Source: Austropuccinia psidii
Taxonomy: Eukaryota > Basidiomycota > Pucciniomycetes > Pucciniales > Sphaerophragmiaceae
Length of the DNA: 64,000 bases
Reading direction: 5' to 3'
Assembly: GCA_023105745.1 (NCBI GenBank)
Contig: JALGQZ010000018.1
Coordinates: 10,429,338-10,493,337, forward strand
The first letter of the stretch is position 1. The number at the start of each line of letters is the position of its first letter. Shown in pieces: positions 24,391 to 32,418 of the stretch. Made by a program: the position numbers and the translations under genes. The notes below the pieces were generated by a model. It saw only the letters and a list, made by a program, of their open reading frames with translations, had not been told where the DNA came from and made no database searches.

Positions 24391-24916
24391 TGTGAGAAGT
24401 CAAAACTAAAGGTGTGCATTAACAATTAAGAATTAGACTACAGAGGAGAAGAACAAGTAGTACCTAAAGGTGGATAACAAGATAGAGGGTAGTAGACAAT
24501 ATAGAAGAGAGCTTTTTGAGAAACAAAACAATGATGAGACTGAAGAAAGAAAAAGAGTTAGTGTCGAAGTGATTGGAGAGAAGTACTACTGAAGAGTATA
24601 GTTACAATACCTGAAGAAAGAGAAGAGTTCAAATATAATGAAGTGAATGGTAAAAAGAAAACAAGGTAAAAGAAAAAGAAAAAAAAACGATGAGAGGAGA
24701 GATAAAAGTTGAGACAAGGGCCATGAATTGAGAAAGGAAAAAAGACGTTGAAGAGGTCTTTTATCGTTGAGAAGTTGAGGAGCGCAAGTAGGTTAGATAG
24801 GAGAGACAGGCGATTAGGGTTGTTATGCATGATCCGTATTCAAGGTAGCTCTGGCTTCTGCGTCTAGTAGTGTAGGAGGAGGATCTTCATTAGGAGCTAG
24901 ATCCTCCTTTTCAACA
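24391..24916 (-). repeat. copia-2 3' LTR
   Basis: This LTR runs from TGTGAGAAGTCAAAAC to CTCCTTTTCAACA and is nearly identical to 28862-29388. It is purine-rich on the plus strand. Its ends resemble those of copia-1, but most of the LTR is different, so the two are sister subfamilies. Confidence 0.95.
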
Positions 24917-24984
24917 TCCCCCCTCACTTCTAGGCGCTGAACCCGCAGTGAGCTCAGAGCTCTTGAGAGGATGGTCCCGCTTAC

Positions 24985-26154
24985 CTATTTGGTGAGGAAG
25001 TCAGCCAGCATGAGGCTGGTTGGAGTGTAGCGCAGACAGATTTTGGAGTCGCTGACGGCTTCCTTAACAAAGTGAAGCTGAATGTCAACATGCTTCATTC
25101 GCTTGTTGTTGATACTGCTGTTGCTGCAGGCGGTGCTGATGCATCCTTGATTGTCTTCATGAATCGGGATTGGATAGCCAACCTTTGAGATGGAACACTC
25201 AACACACCATTGGCGTAGCCACAGCAGCTCGGAAGTCAGATCACACAGCGACTTGTATTCAGCCTCTGCCGATGAAAGAGACACGGAGGGTTGCTTCCGG
25301 GTCTTCCATAGGACTAGACACCCATTGAATGTGGCCAGGAAGCCTGAGATTGACCTTCGCGTATCCTTGCAGTTGCCCCAATCTGCGTCACAGTATGCAG
25401 TGATTTGAACCCCACCACCCTTGTGGTAGACAAGCCCTAGATCTTGAGTTCCCTGGAGATACCGAAGCACATGCAAGAAAGCCTTCCAGTGCTTTATCCC
25501 AGGCATAGCACTTCGATAATTGATGTGCAGCGACTTGAACTTGGCAACTTCTTCAGGAGTGGGGGACTGGAGATGCTCATTGGGAGGAAGCGGAGTCTGG
25601 ACTGGTTTACAGCTTGTCATGCCATAGAGATGTAAGAGAGATTTGGTGAAGTGTTGTTGATCAAGAAACACATGGGCTTCCGAGTGACAAACCTTTATTC
25701 CTAGCATAAGATCAGCCTGACCAACATCTTTGATTTTGAACTCTTCTGCCACTTCCCTTTTGAATGTGTCGGCGTTTTTGCTGAAGATCGCAATGTCGTC
25801 GACATGCACATAAAGCCAGGTTGGCGTTTGCACAGGCCTGTAGAACACACAAGGATCTATGACACAGGCTTTGAAGCCAATCTTCTCAAGCCAATGCTTC
25901 AGTTGCTCGTACCATGCCAACAGAGCTTGCTTCAAGCCATATATAGCCTTGTTCAGACAAAGACAGTATTTTCGCTGGTCATAGGGGAGTCCTTGAGGGA
26001 CAGAAAGAAAAACAACTTCTGATAGTGGAGCATTCAGAAAAGCGCTTCGAATGTCCACTTGATGGAATTCCAGACCCAAGCTTGCGGCAAAAGCAATGAG
26101 GGTTCTAAGGGAATTAAGTCTACCGGTGGGTGCATAGGTCTTGTCATAGTCCAC
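24985..26154 (-). CDS. copia-2 reverse transcriptase and RNase H
   Basis: This is a 389-residue open frame at the end of pol. RT starts DYDKTYAPTGRLNSLRTLIA, with HQVDIRSAFLNAPL (first catalytic Asp) at about residues 36-49 and YVHVDDIAIF (the catalytic Asp pair) near 114-123. RNase H has DADWGNC, SSAEAEYKSLCDLTSELLW, EDNQG and KHVDIQLHFVKEA, and the frame ends ADFLTK at a stop. The RT would copy element RNA in virus-like particles and RNase H would degrade the template. Between YRSA and PGIKHWKAF about 27 residues seen in copia-1 are missing in frame, which removes the RT connection segment. The upstream linker is in other frames, so this is the C-terminal part of a polyprotein and has no real start of its own. 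Confidence 0.9.
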   Translation of the reverse strand: MDYDKTYAPTGRLNSLRTLIAFAASLGLEFHQVDIRSAFLNAPLSEVVFLSVPQGLPYDQRKYCLCLNKAIYGLKQALLAWYEQLKHWLEKIGFKACVIDPCVFYRPVQTPTWLYVHVDDIAIFSKNADTFKREVAEEFKIKDVGQADLMLGIKVCHSEAHVFLDQQHFTKSLLHLYGMTSCKPVQTPLPPNEHLQSPTPEEVAKFKSLHINYRSAMPGIKHWKAFLHVLRYLQGTQDLGLVYHKGGGVQITAYCDADWGNCKDTRRSISGFLATFNGCLVLWKTRKQPSVSLSSAEAEYKSLCDLTSELLWLRQWCVECSISKVGYPIPIHEDNQGCISTACSNSSINNKRMKHVDIQLHFVKEAVSDSKICLRYTPTSLMLADFLTK

Positions 26155-26209
26155 GCCTGGTGTTTGAGTAAAACCTTGAGCACATAAGCGAGCCTTGTGT
26201 TCCAGTATG

Positions 26210-26770
26210 TCACCTTGCTTGTCCTTTTTTTAGTTTGAATACCCAAGTCGTTCCAACTATTTTGTACGCTGGATCAAGTTCGACCGGCTCCCATACCTTC
26301 AGTTCTTCCATGGATCGGAGTTCCTTTTGGATAGCCTCCCTCCACATGTCCTTAGCGGGGCTCTTTAGGGCACTGTTGAAAGTTCTAGGGGTGTCATCTA
26401 ACAGGGTGAGGTGAGCCTCCATCCTTTGGGTGTATGGAAGGATGTTGGTTGGGTCAATGTTGGGTGTTGTGGCCCTATTATCTTGATTAAACGGCGAGAG
26501 TTAGTGGAACAAGGCTCTGCTCTATCTGTAGGTTGGACTTCATCTACCACCTCAGATAGGGAAGGCTCTTCTGAGGAATGATGGGTTTCATCTACCATTG
26601 CTTGATGTTCCTCGCCTAGCAGAGCTCTTGTTGAGGAGCAAGTTTCATCTGATCGTTCCAATAATCCAGGCATTTTTAGTTGACAATTGTTCTTGGGTAT
26701 GCCTTGGAGAGAAGGGAATATAGATTCATTGAAGATTACGTGCCTCGAGATGATGACCTTATGATTGTGA
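26210..26770 (-). pseudogene. copia-2 integrase-to-RT linker
   Basis: Two overlapping frames (26673-26398 and 26422-26210) carry the linker of the polyprotein. It has an acidic, Ser/Glu-rich stretch, then QHPTL, the MWREAIQKELRSMEELKVWEP motif and YKIVGTTWVFKLKKG, the conserved start of copia RT. Frame changes at about 26400-26420 and 26210-26150 separate it from the frames on both sides. Confidence 0.8.
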
Positions 26771-26772
26771 AT

Positions 26773-27890
26773 TCAAAGTACCCAATATGCTGTCATGTCG
26801 TTCTCGTAACCCAGAAGTATGCCTTCTCTTCCCGTTTGGTCAAGCTTCCAGCTCCTGAGATTTCTAGGAATGATTAAAATGGCTAGACATCCAAAGACTC
26901 GTAGTTTCTTGATGCGGGGATGTGCTTTTGTCCATAAGGTATACGGGGAGTTGTTGTGTCTGGAAGGAGTTGGAATTAGGTTGGAAATGAGAGTTGCAGT
27001 GCTTACCACTTCAGCCCAGTAGACATTTGGAAGATCTGATCCGTTGAGTAAACACCTGGCCTTTTCCAGGATGGTCTGGTTTGCTCTTTTGGAAAAGCCA
27101 TTGTGTTCGGGAGTGTAAGCTGGTGAAAATACATGTATGAGTCCATGTGAGTCGGGCAAGTTTTTGAATTAAGAATTTAAGAATTCGCCTCCTCGATCAG
27201 ATACTATCTTTTTTAACATTTGGTTTAATTGGTTTTCCATTCGTTTTTTCGCTATAACAAACTGATCAAAGGCGTCAGATTTATTTTTTAAGAAATAGAT
27301 CATTTTAAAGGATGTTGCCTGATCAACAATGGTTAAGAAATAGCGATAGCCAGAGATAGAAGAAGGAGTAATGGGGCCAACAATATCAATGTGAACACAG
27401 TCAAGTGGTGAGCTTACGAGTTCAAATTGATGTTTGAAAGGCAGCAGATGTGCCTTGTTGAGGTCACATGTGATGCAGGGAGCATTATTGGAGGGCAATC
27501 CCATGTTACAAACAGGTATACTTCCTGGATGACAGAGTCTTTTGTGCCACAGGTCATCGATGGAAGTGGCAACAAAAGAACTCGGAGTTTCTAAATTGAT
27601 TTTCATAAGATTGTTATTGACGTATCCTTGTAGTACAGCTGTTCCATTTGATACAAGTTGAAAGTTAGAGTTTTGTCGATTGATGGCAAGTTTATTTTTA
27701 AAAAGTTGGAGTAAGCTAATTAGGTTGCAACTGAGTTTTGGGACATATAGACAGTTGGAAAGATTCAAGGTATTTCCGTCGCTAAAAATAGTAACGTTTC
27801 CAATTCCTTCAGTGATCAAGTTGCTGGAAGGGTCGCCTGTTGCAATGGAGAAGTGAGAGACTGGTGAGAGAGAAGTAAAATGGTTCTCAT
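26773..27890 (-). pseudogene. copia-2 protease C-terminal part and integrase
   Basis: The frame 27819-27169 continues at 27168-26773 after an in-frame TAA (27169-27171). It starts after the protease site with IGNVTIFSDGNTLNLSNCLYVPKL, then the GAG-pre-integrase zinc module (LWHKRLCHPG ... CITCDLNKAH) near residues 93-130. The integrase core has HIDIVGP (first Asp), IVSDRGGEF (second Asp) and, 36 positions on, PEHNGFSKRANQ. The last is where copia elements have the catalytic Glu (GFAERAN in copia-1), so Glu is replaced by Lys. The C-terminal part has LRVFGCLA and GILLGYENDMTAYWV. A one-base frameshift near 27890 disconnects it from gag-protease. Integrase would insert the cDNA, but this copy cannot. 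Confidence 0.85.
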
Positions 27891-28802
27891 ACTAAACATG
27901 TGGTGAGTTGCACCACAGTCAATTACCGCCTGTGTCTTATTTGTCGATGAATCTTTAGTAGTGATGAGGGCTTGAGCTTTTGAGAAATGAGCCAATGCAT
28001 TCATGTTGTGAAATCTTCTTTTATTGTTTCTTTTTTGAGGTCGAAGATGAGGATTTTCAGAATAACATTCTTCTTTTTTGTGTGAGATGCATTTGCCATT
28101 ATGTTTTCCGTTGGCACAATAATAGGTAATTTTATAAGGGTGATCAGTGGTAGAGATGAGAGCAGAAGCATTTGTAGCAAGTTTGTTAGCTTCTGTGTGC
28201 TGTAGTTTGGTGTACTCTTGCAATCTTGAAAGTATTTCTCTAGGTTGTTCTATGAGAGTATCGTTTAGAGTGAGCAGTTCGATTATTTGAGTAAGAGATG
28301 GATCATTCGCTAATTTTCCTAGTATGATGTAGGATAGAATTTCGGATGGGATTTTTACGCTGACCGATTCAAGCTCGAAAAGGAATTTTCTTGTGTCATC
28401 AATGTAGTTTTGAAGATCTCCGGTATAAGGTGCTTTTTGCCAATCAAGCCAAACTCTTCCTTTGTTAATTGTTCTTTTTGATGCGTATTCTAGATTGACT
28501 TTAGCCCATAAAGCATTTGATTTTTCCGAAGTTTCAGGGTTGACAACAGCTAGGAATACTCGACAATTTAACTTTGAAGTAATGAGAGTGATAGCTTCAA
28601 AGCTGAGTTTGTTCCAGCGATTGGTTACGGAAGGTGAGGCATCAGGACTAAGAGGTTTTTCACAAACCTCAAGGAGTTCTTTGGATCGTAGAAGAAACCT
28701 CATTCGATAATGCCATTCGCCATAGTTGGAACCATCTAAGACCGGTATGCCAGACTCTTCTTTAGGATTATTCAAAAGGTCCGTCATATTCTTGAGATCC
28801 AC
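27816..28802 (-). CDS. copia-2 gag plus protease active site
   Basis: This is a 328-residue frame starting MDLKNMTDLLNNPKEESG, the natural start because the primer site and LTR lie just upstream. The capsid-type domain occupies about residues 15-200 (VLDGSNYGEWHYRM, LWAKVNLEYASKRTINKG, WLDWQ, LLSYIILGKL-like ILSYIILGKLA). A zinc-knuckle relative follows near 228-246: CANGKHNGKCISHKKEEC, spaced C-x8-C-x2-H-x4-C instead of the usual C-x2-C-x4-H-x4-C. The protease begins with VIDCGATHHMF near 289-299: Asp-Cys-Gly where most copia proteases have Asp-Ser/Thr-Gly. The last 20 or so residues are out of frame owing to a one-base change near 27890. Gag forms the particle and the protease cleaves the polyprotein. 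Confidence 0.9.
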   Translation of the reverse strand: MDLKNMTDLLNNPKEESGIPVLDGSNYGEWHYRMRFLLRSKELLEVCEKPLSPDASPSVTNRWNKLSFEAITLITSKLNCRVFLAVVNPETSEKSNALWAKVNLEYASKRTINKGRVWLDWQKAPYTGDLQNYIDDTRKFLFELESVSVKIPSEILSYIILGKLANDPSLTQIIELLTLNDTLIEQPREILSRLQEYTKLQHTEANKLATNASALISTTDHPYKITYYCANGKHNGKCISHKKEECYSENPHLRPQKRNNKRRFHNMNALAHFSKAQALITTKDSSTNKTQAVIDCGATHHMFSMRTILLLSHQSLTSPLQQATLPAT

Positions 28803-28848
28803 CTAGATTAGTTTTGACTCGAGTGTGTTGTTTATTAGAGAGCTGTTT

Positions 28849-28861
28849 GAGACTGTAAATC
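28849..28861 (-). other. copia-2 primer binding site, tRNA-Tyr half-molecule type
   Basis: The plus strand reads GAGACTGTAAATC against the LTR at 28862. It matches the tRNA-Tyr anticodon arm around anticodon GTA up to position 40, as in copia-1. Confidence 0.7.
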
Positions 28862-29388
28862 TGTGAGACGTCAAAACTAAAGGTGTGCATTAACAATTAA
28901 GAATTAGACTACAGAGGAGAAGAACAAGTAGTACCTAAAGGTGGATAACAAGATAGAGGGTAGTAGACAATATAGAAGAGAGCTTTTTAAGAAAAAAAAC
29001 AATGATGAGACTGAAGAAAGAAAAAGAGTTAGTGTCGAAGTGATTGGAGAGAAGTATTACTGAAGAGTATAGTTACAATACCTGAAGAAAGAGAAGAGTT
29101 CAAATAGAATGAAGTGAATGGTAAAAAGAAAACAAGTTAAAAGAAAAAGAAAAAAAAAACGATGAGAGGAGAGATAAAAGTTGAGACAAGGGCCGTGAAT
29201 TGAGAAAGGAAAAAAGACGTTGAAGAGGTCTTTTATCGTTGAGAAGTTGAGGAGCGCAAGTAGGTTAGATAGGAGAGACAGGTGATTAGGGTTGTTATGC
29301 ATGATCCGTATTCAAGGTAGCTCTGGTTTCTGCGTCTAGTAGTGTAGGAGGAGGATCTTCATTAGGAGCTAGATCCTCCTTTTCAACA
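28862..29388 (-). repeat. copia-2 5' LTR
   Basis: This 527-bp LTR is the partner of 24391-24916. It ends CTCCTTTTCAACA at 29388, followed by the TTATT duplication. Confidence 0.95.
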
Positions 29389-30426
29389 TTATTATCATTT
29401 TATATCATTGTTATCAAGAAGTAAGTATGAGTTAAACTATTCTTAAGTGTTTTAAATCTTTCTGAATCAATCAGAAAGACGTGAAATCATAGAATCCAAC
29501 TATATATTGATGTAATCTTGCTATAAGTCATTTTGATCTCTTAAATCCACAATTCTACGTCAAATTTCTCTACTTTTATCTATCAATAAGTTCTTTGGAG
29601 TATTAGTGAGTCATTTATCTTTAATTCTTAAAGTTTTTCTCTACCAATAGTTTTCTTCAAGGATTAGCTTTATAATTATTCTTGCAAAAGATTATTATAT
29701 ATTAAAATAATTTTTATTATTTTAATAAAAGAAGTTTTTATTATTAGATTCTTCTTGTAATTGATTCTTGTAGACAATTACTTACTCACTGTTAAAATCA
29801 CTAGTAGTGCTTAAAATGTGAAAGAAATAATTCTTTAATTATTTAATTGTGGTTATAATAATATTTTATTATTATATTTCATAAGAACAGACATAGTACT
29901 GTTGATTAATAGTAATATTATCATCAGTTTCATAGTCACATCTTACAATCAGAAATCTATGATTGGTATTTTTCTAAAGAGAACCCACTTGAGCCATCTC
30001 ACACTAGAACTGTAGAAGTTAGATGAGAGGGGAATATTTTTTTCACCCTCATCTGGCTTATTTTTATCCATAAACTCTGTATTTTTGATTCTGGCTCAAT
30101 TTGGTAGGCACCATTAGATAGTCCTGATTGGGAGCTTCAGTTTGAATATCCATTTTATGGGGTTCTGCCACTTCCTCTGGATTTTGGAAGGAGGTGAAAA
30201 TAAAGTTTATGCTCATTTCTTGCTTTGAGCTTGAATAACTCTTTCATTACTTGTCCTATTTTTATGAGAGTTGTATCTTTGTAATGTGGTGACGTTCCCC
30301 TTTAATGTAATGCCCTCTATGAGAATTGTTCAATAAGTCTACTTTTAGTAGGCATTTTTGCTCTACGATTCTTTTATTGTATTTTTGTGTTATGCTTGTG
30401 CTGTTCTTTTGATTCACAGGCTGACA

Positions 30427-31483
30427 AGATGTTTTGTTACTGATATCCAAACTTTCATTAAGGAACCTTATGAGTCTAATGACCAACCATGAGGTAATTA
30501 ACTCAAAATATAGAGGTTATTTTATGTAAACTTCTCTGAAATGTGAGCTTTTGTCAAAGGTAATAGGTTCATCTTGAGCCAATCAGCCAAAGCTATTTAG
30601 GCCCACTTTTTTGATTACTTAATTTAAAATTCACATAACGTTTGAGGACTGTCATTTTCTGAATGAAGAAAAAAACAAATATCACACCATTTATCTTATA
30701 GATGTGGGGATTACTTTATATATGGTGCATATTTGGCTATAATAGGTTCTTATGATAATATTTTCCTAATATTAGCTATCAAATATAAATTTCCTTGTTT
30801 TCAGGAAGATTAAGATGTATTCTATTATATGATTTAAAAATGTTTTGAGAATATATTGAAAGAATTTAACATCAAATACCATAAATGAGGAGGAATGTCA
30901 AGTTGATAAGCTTGAGATGATAATACTAACACGATTGAATGCAAGCTTCTTGCATATACTCTTTTTCTGTCATGGATACGGGAGGCTTTCTGCCCATTTC
31001 AGTTTATGAATTTATTACAATTTGTATATTTTTGGCTTTATTGGCATCATGACTTTCGCATTGAAAAGGCATAACAGAAAATTTCTTGCGATGTAATGCC
31101 CCTTTTGAAGTGAATGAGAATACTCAAAAAGGCCCTTTCATTTGATGCATGATGAACGCCGATTGGCGCACCTGAGAACTTTTAAATGAAGAAACGCAAA
31201 AAGCCTTGAGCATATTCAAGTCAAACTATCAGTCATCCCTTTTTTATCATTTGTTTTAATACACCTATCCAGACGCAAAAAGTTAACCGATGAAATTATC
31301 AATAAATAAACATGCGGAAATGGTATTAAAGTTACAAGTACTTGATCTTTTTGATAGGTTGTGGAGGGATTTCTCTATTCACAATGGCCTTTATTATGGG
31401 GTTTATATAACTAATACAAAATGAAAGACGCAGGTGTGAATGTGTGGTATCACATTGAGCAAGACTTATCAAATTTTAAGTCA
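30427..31483. other. intergenic sequence downstream of the UPRT gene
   Basis: This is AT-rich with no supported gene. A few decayed stretches between 30950 and 31260 translate to short runs that vaguely resemble a gypsy RT/RNase H (NAPFEVNENTQK), too weak to call. The UPRT stop codon is at 31484-31486. Confidence 0.45.
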
Positions 31484-32418
31484 TCAACCTATTGTATTAA
31501 AGAGACGATCCCCACTATCGCCTAGCCCCGGAAATATCATTCCATTTTGTAATTCTTGATCAACCCCACCACACCAAATTTCAAGACCCTTGCATCCACT
31601 TATTACAGATTTGAGACCAGGCATACTTGCCAAAATGGTGATCAACTTGATGTTTTTGATATCAATTCCGGCGTCTTGTAAAATGTTGCAAGCCGCGATC
31701 GCTGTCCCACCTAGATTTGAAACCAAAGTTATATCATGGCTATTTGTCTTTTAACTCGAGTAAACACAGAATAATACATACCCGTAGCCAAGATGGGATC
31801 AAGCAAAAACACAGTTTCAACATTTGGCTTTTCAGGTAGCTTTTGAAAATATTCCACTGGTTGTAAGGACACTTTATCACGAAAGATTCCAAGATGAAAG
31901 ACGGACGCTTCCGGAAATATATCCAGAAAAGCTAAAAAAAGCAATATTTAACTGCTGATATGAAGGTCTACCATAGGTTACTTCTTACCGTCTGTCATGC
32001 CGAGTCCAGCTCTAAGAATTGGGGCAATTCCTATACGCCCCGAAAGAGTGGTCCCAATGTAGGGGGCCACTGGAGATTGTAACTGTTTTATGGTTCAAAA
32101 CTCAAGATAAATAGCTTTGAACAAGACAGTGGGAGAAGAAAACAAGTAGCCCACCCCCTCAATCGATACAGTCTCTAAGCTACGTGAAGCTTCGACTGCC
32201 AAAAATAACGAAAGGTCTTTTAGTAACTTTCCTAAAGAGAGAAGAATGAGAGAATTGATAGTTGGATGAGCGTCTCTATCTCAAATTGATTCTTGGGGAA
32301 ACTTGAAAAATCATGTTTTAAACAAGGAAATCACTCAACGAAACTCCGAGCTGGAAGTATTCTTATTCCTCAGCTGCGAAATTTTGCACTTGACAACAGG
32401 GTGGGAAGAGCTGCACAT
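31484..32418 (-). CDS. uracil phosphoribosyltransferase, five exons
   Basis: This enzyme (EC 2.4.2.9) salvages uracil: uracil + PRPP gives UMP + PPi, in the cytosol. Exons are 32418-32340, 32231-32155, 32082-31989, 31931-31782 and 31710-31484. The introns of 108, 72, 57 and 71 nt all have GT...AG ends, and the second donor is unusual (GTGGGC). The spliced length is 627 nt, giving 208 aa without a frame break, the usual length of bacterial-type UPRTs. Visible motifs in order: SSSHPVV and SSSEFR in the N-terminal arm, LAVEASR, PILRAGLGMTD, GIFRDKVSLQPVEYF, the PRPP loop DPILATGGTAIAA split by the last intron, and the uracil-binding loop PGLGDSGDRLF near the C-terminus. All key residues look intact. 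The ATG at 32418 is chosen because an in-frame TAG lies 33 bases upstream and it puts the His-Pro motif at residue 6, as in bacterial enzymes. It is the only intact host gene here, surrounded by retroelements. Confidence 0.92.

Larger units (their letters stand above)
24391..29388 (-). mobile_element. copia-2: complete Ty1/copia retrotransposon, recently inserted but damaged
   Basis: This 4,998-bp element codes on the minus strand, with LTRs of 526 and 527 bp and a perfect TTATT duplication (24386-24390, 29389-29393). Reading both LTRs base by base I count about nine substitutions and one A-run length change, near 2%, so it is the youngest insertion in the window. The polypurine tract (sense AAGTGAGGGGGGA) abuts the 3' LTR at 24917-24929 and the tRNA-Tyr-type primer site abuts the 5' LTR. 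Coding order is gag-protease-integrase-RT-RNase H. Damage is limited: one frameshift near 27890, one nonsense codon at 27169-27171, an integrase Glu-to-Lys change, frame breaks in the 26.2-26.8 kb linker and a deletion in RT. Confidence 0.95.
23020..29947 (+). repeat. LTR-C inside LTR-A, itself split by copia-2
   Basis: The LTR starts TGTGAGCCTTGAGG at 23020 and ends CATCTTACA at 29947, with a perfect ATCAG duplication (23015-23019, 29948-29952). It is interrupted by copia-2. Removing that element and one TTATT gives 1,925 bp, within 2 bp of the copy at 19004-20926. It is a solo LTR. Confidence 0.92.
22099..30426 (+). repeat. old LTR-A, outer shell of a three-level nest
   Basis: The left part (22099-23019) and right part (29948-30426) are the two halves of one diverged LTR-A. 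The left starts TGTAAGGGTGACACTATGA. The right contains TCTCACACTAGAACTGTAGAAG and ends TTCACAGGCTGACA, as in the copies at 946 and 46930. Without the inserted LTR-C and its duplicate the length is about 1,395 bp, fitting the family (1,354-1,440 bp). Flanks AGAAG (22094-22098) and AGATG (30427-30431) are a target duplication with one mutation. Confidence 0.85.

Noticed and set aside
24558..24830. 90-codon frame, and its twin at 29057-29302
   Set aside because: Both lie in copia-2 LTRs, in sequence that is purine-rich on the plus strand; the frame is a by-product and is broken in one copy.
18999..29952. The two LTR-C copies as the LTRs of one full element spanning 19004-29947
   Set aside because: Each has its own target duplication (GAAGG and ATCAG), and the sequence between them holds no gag or pol.
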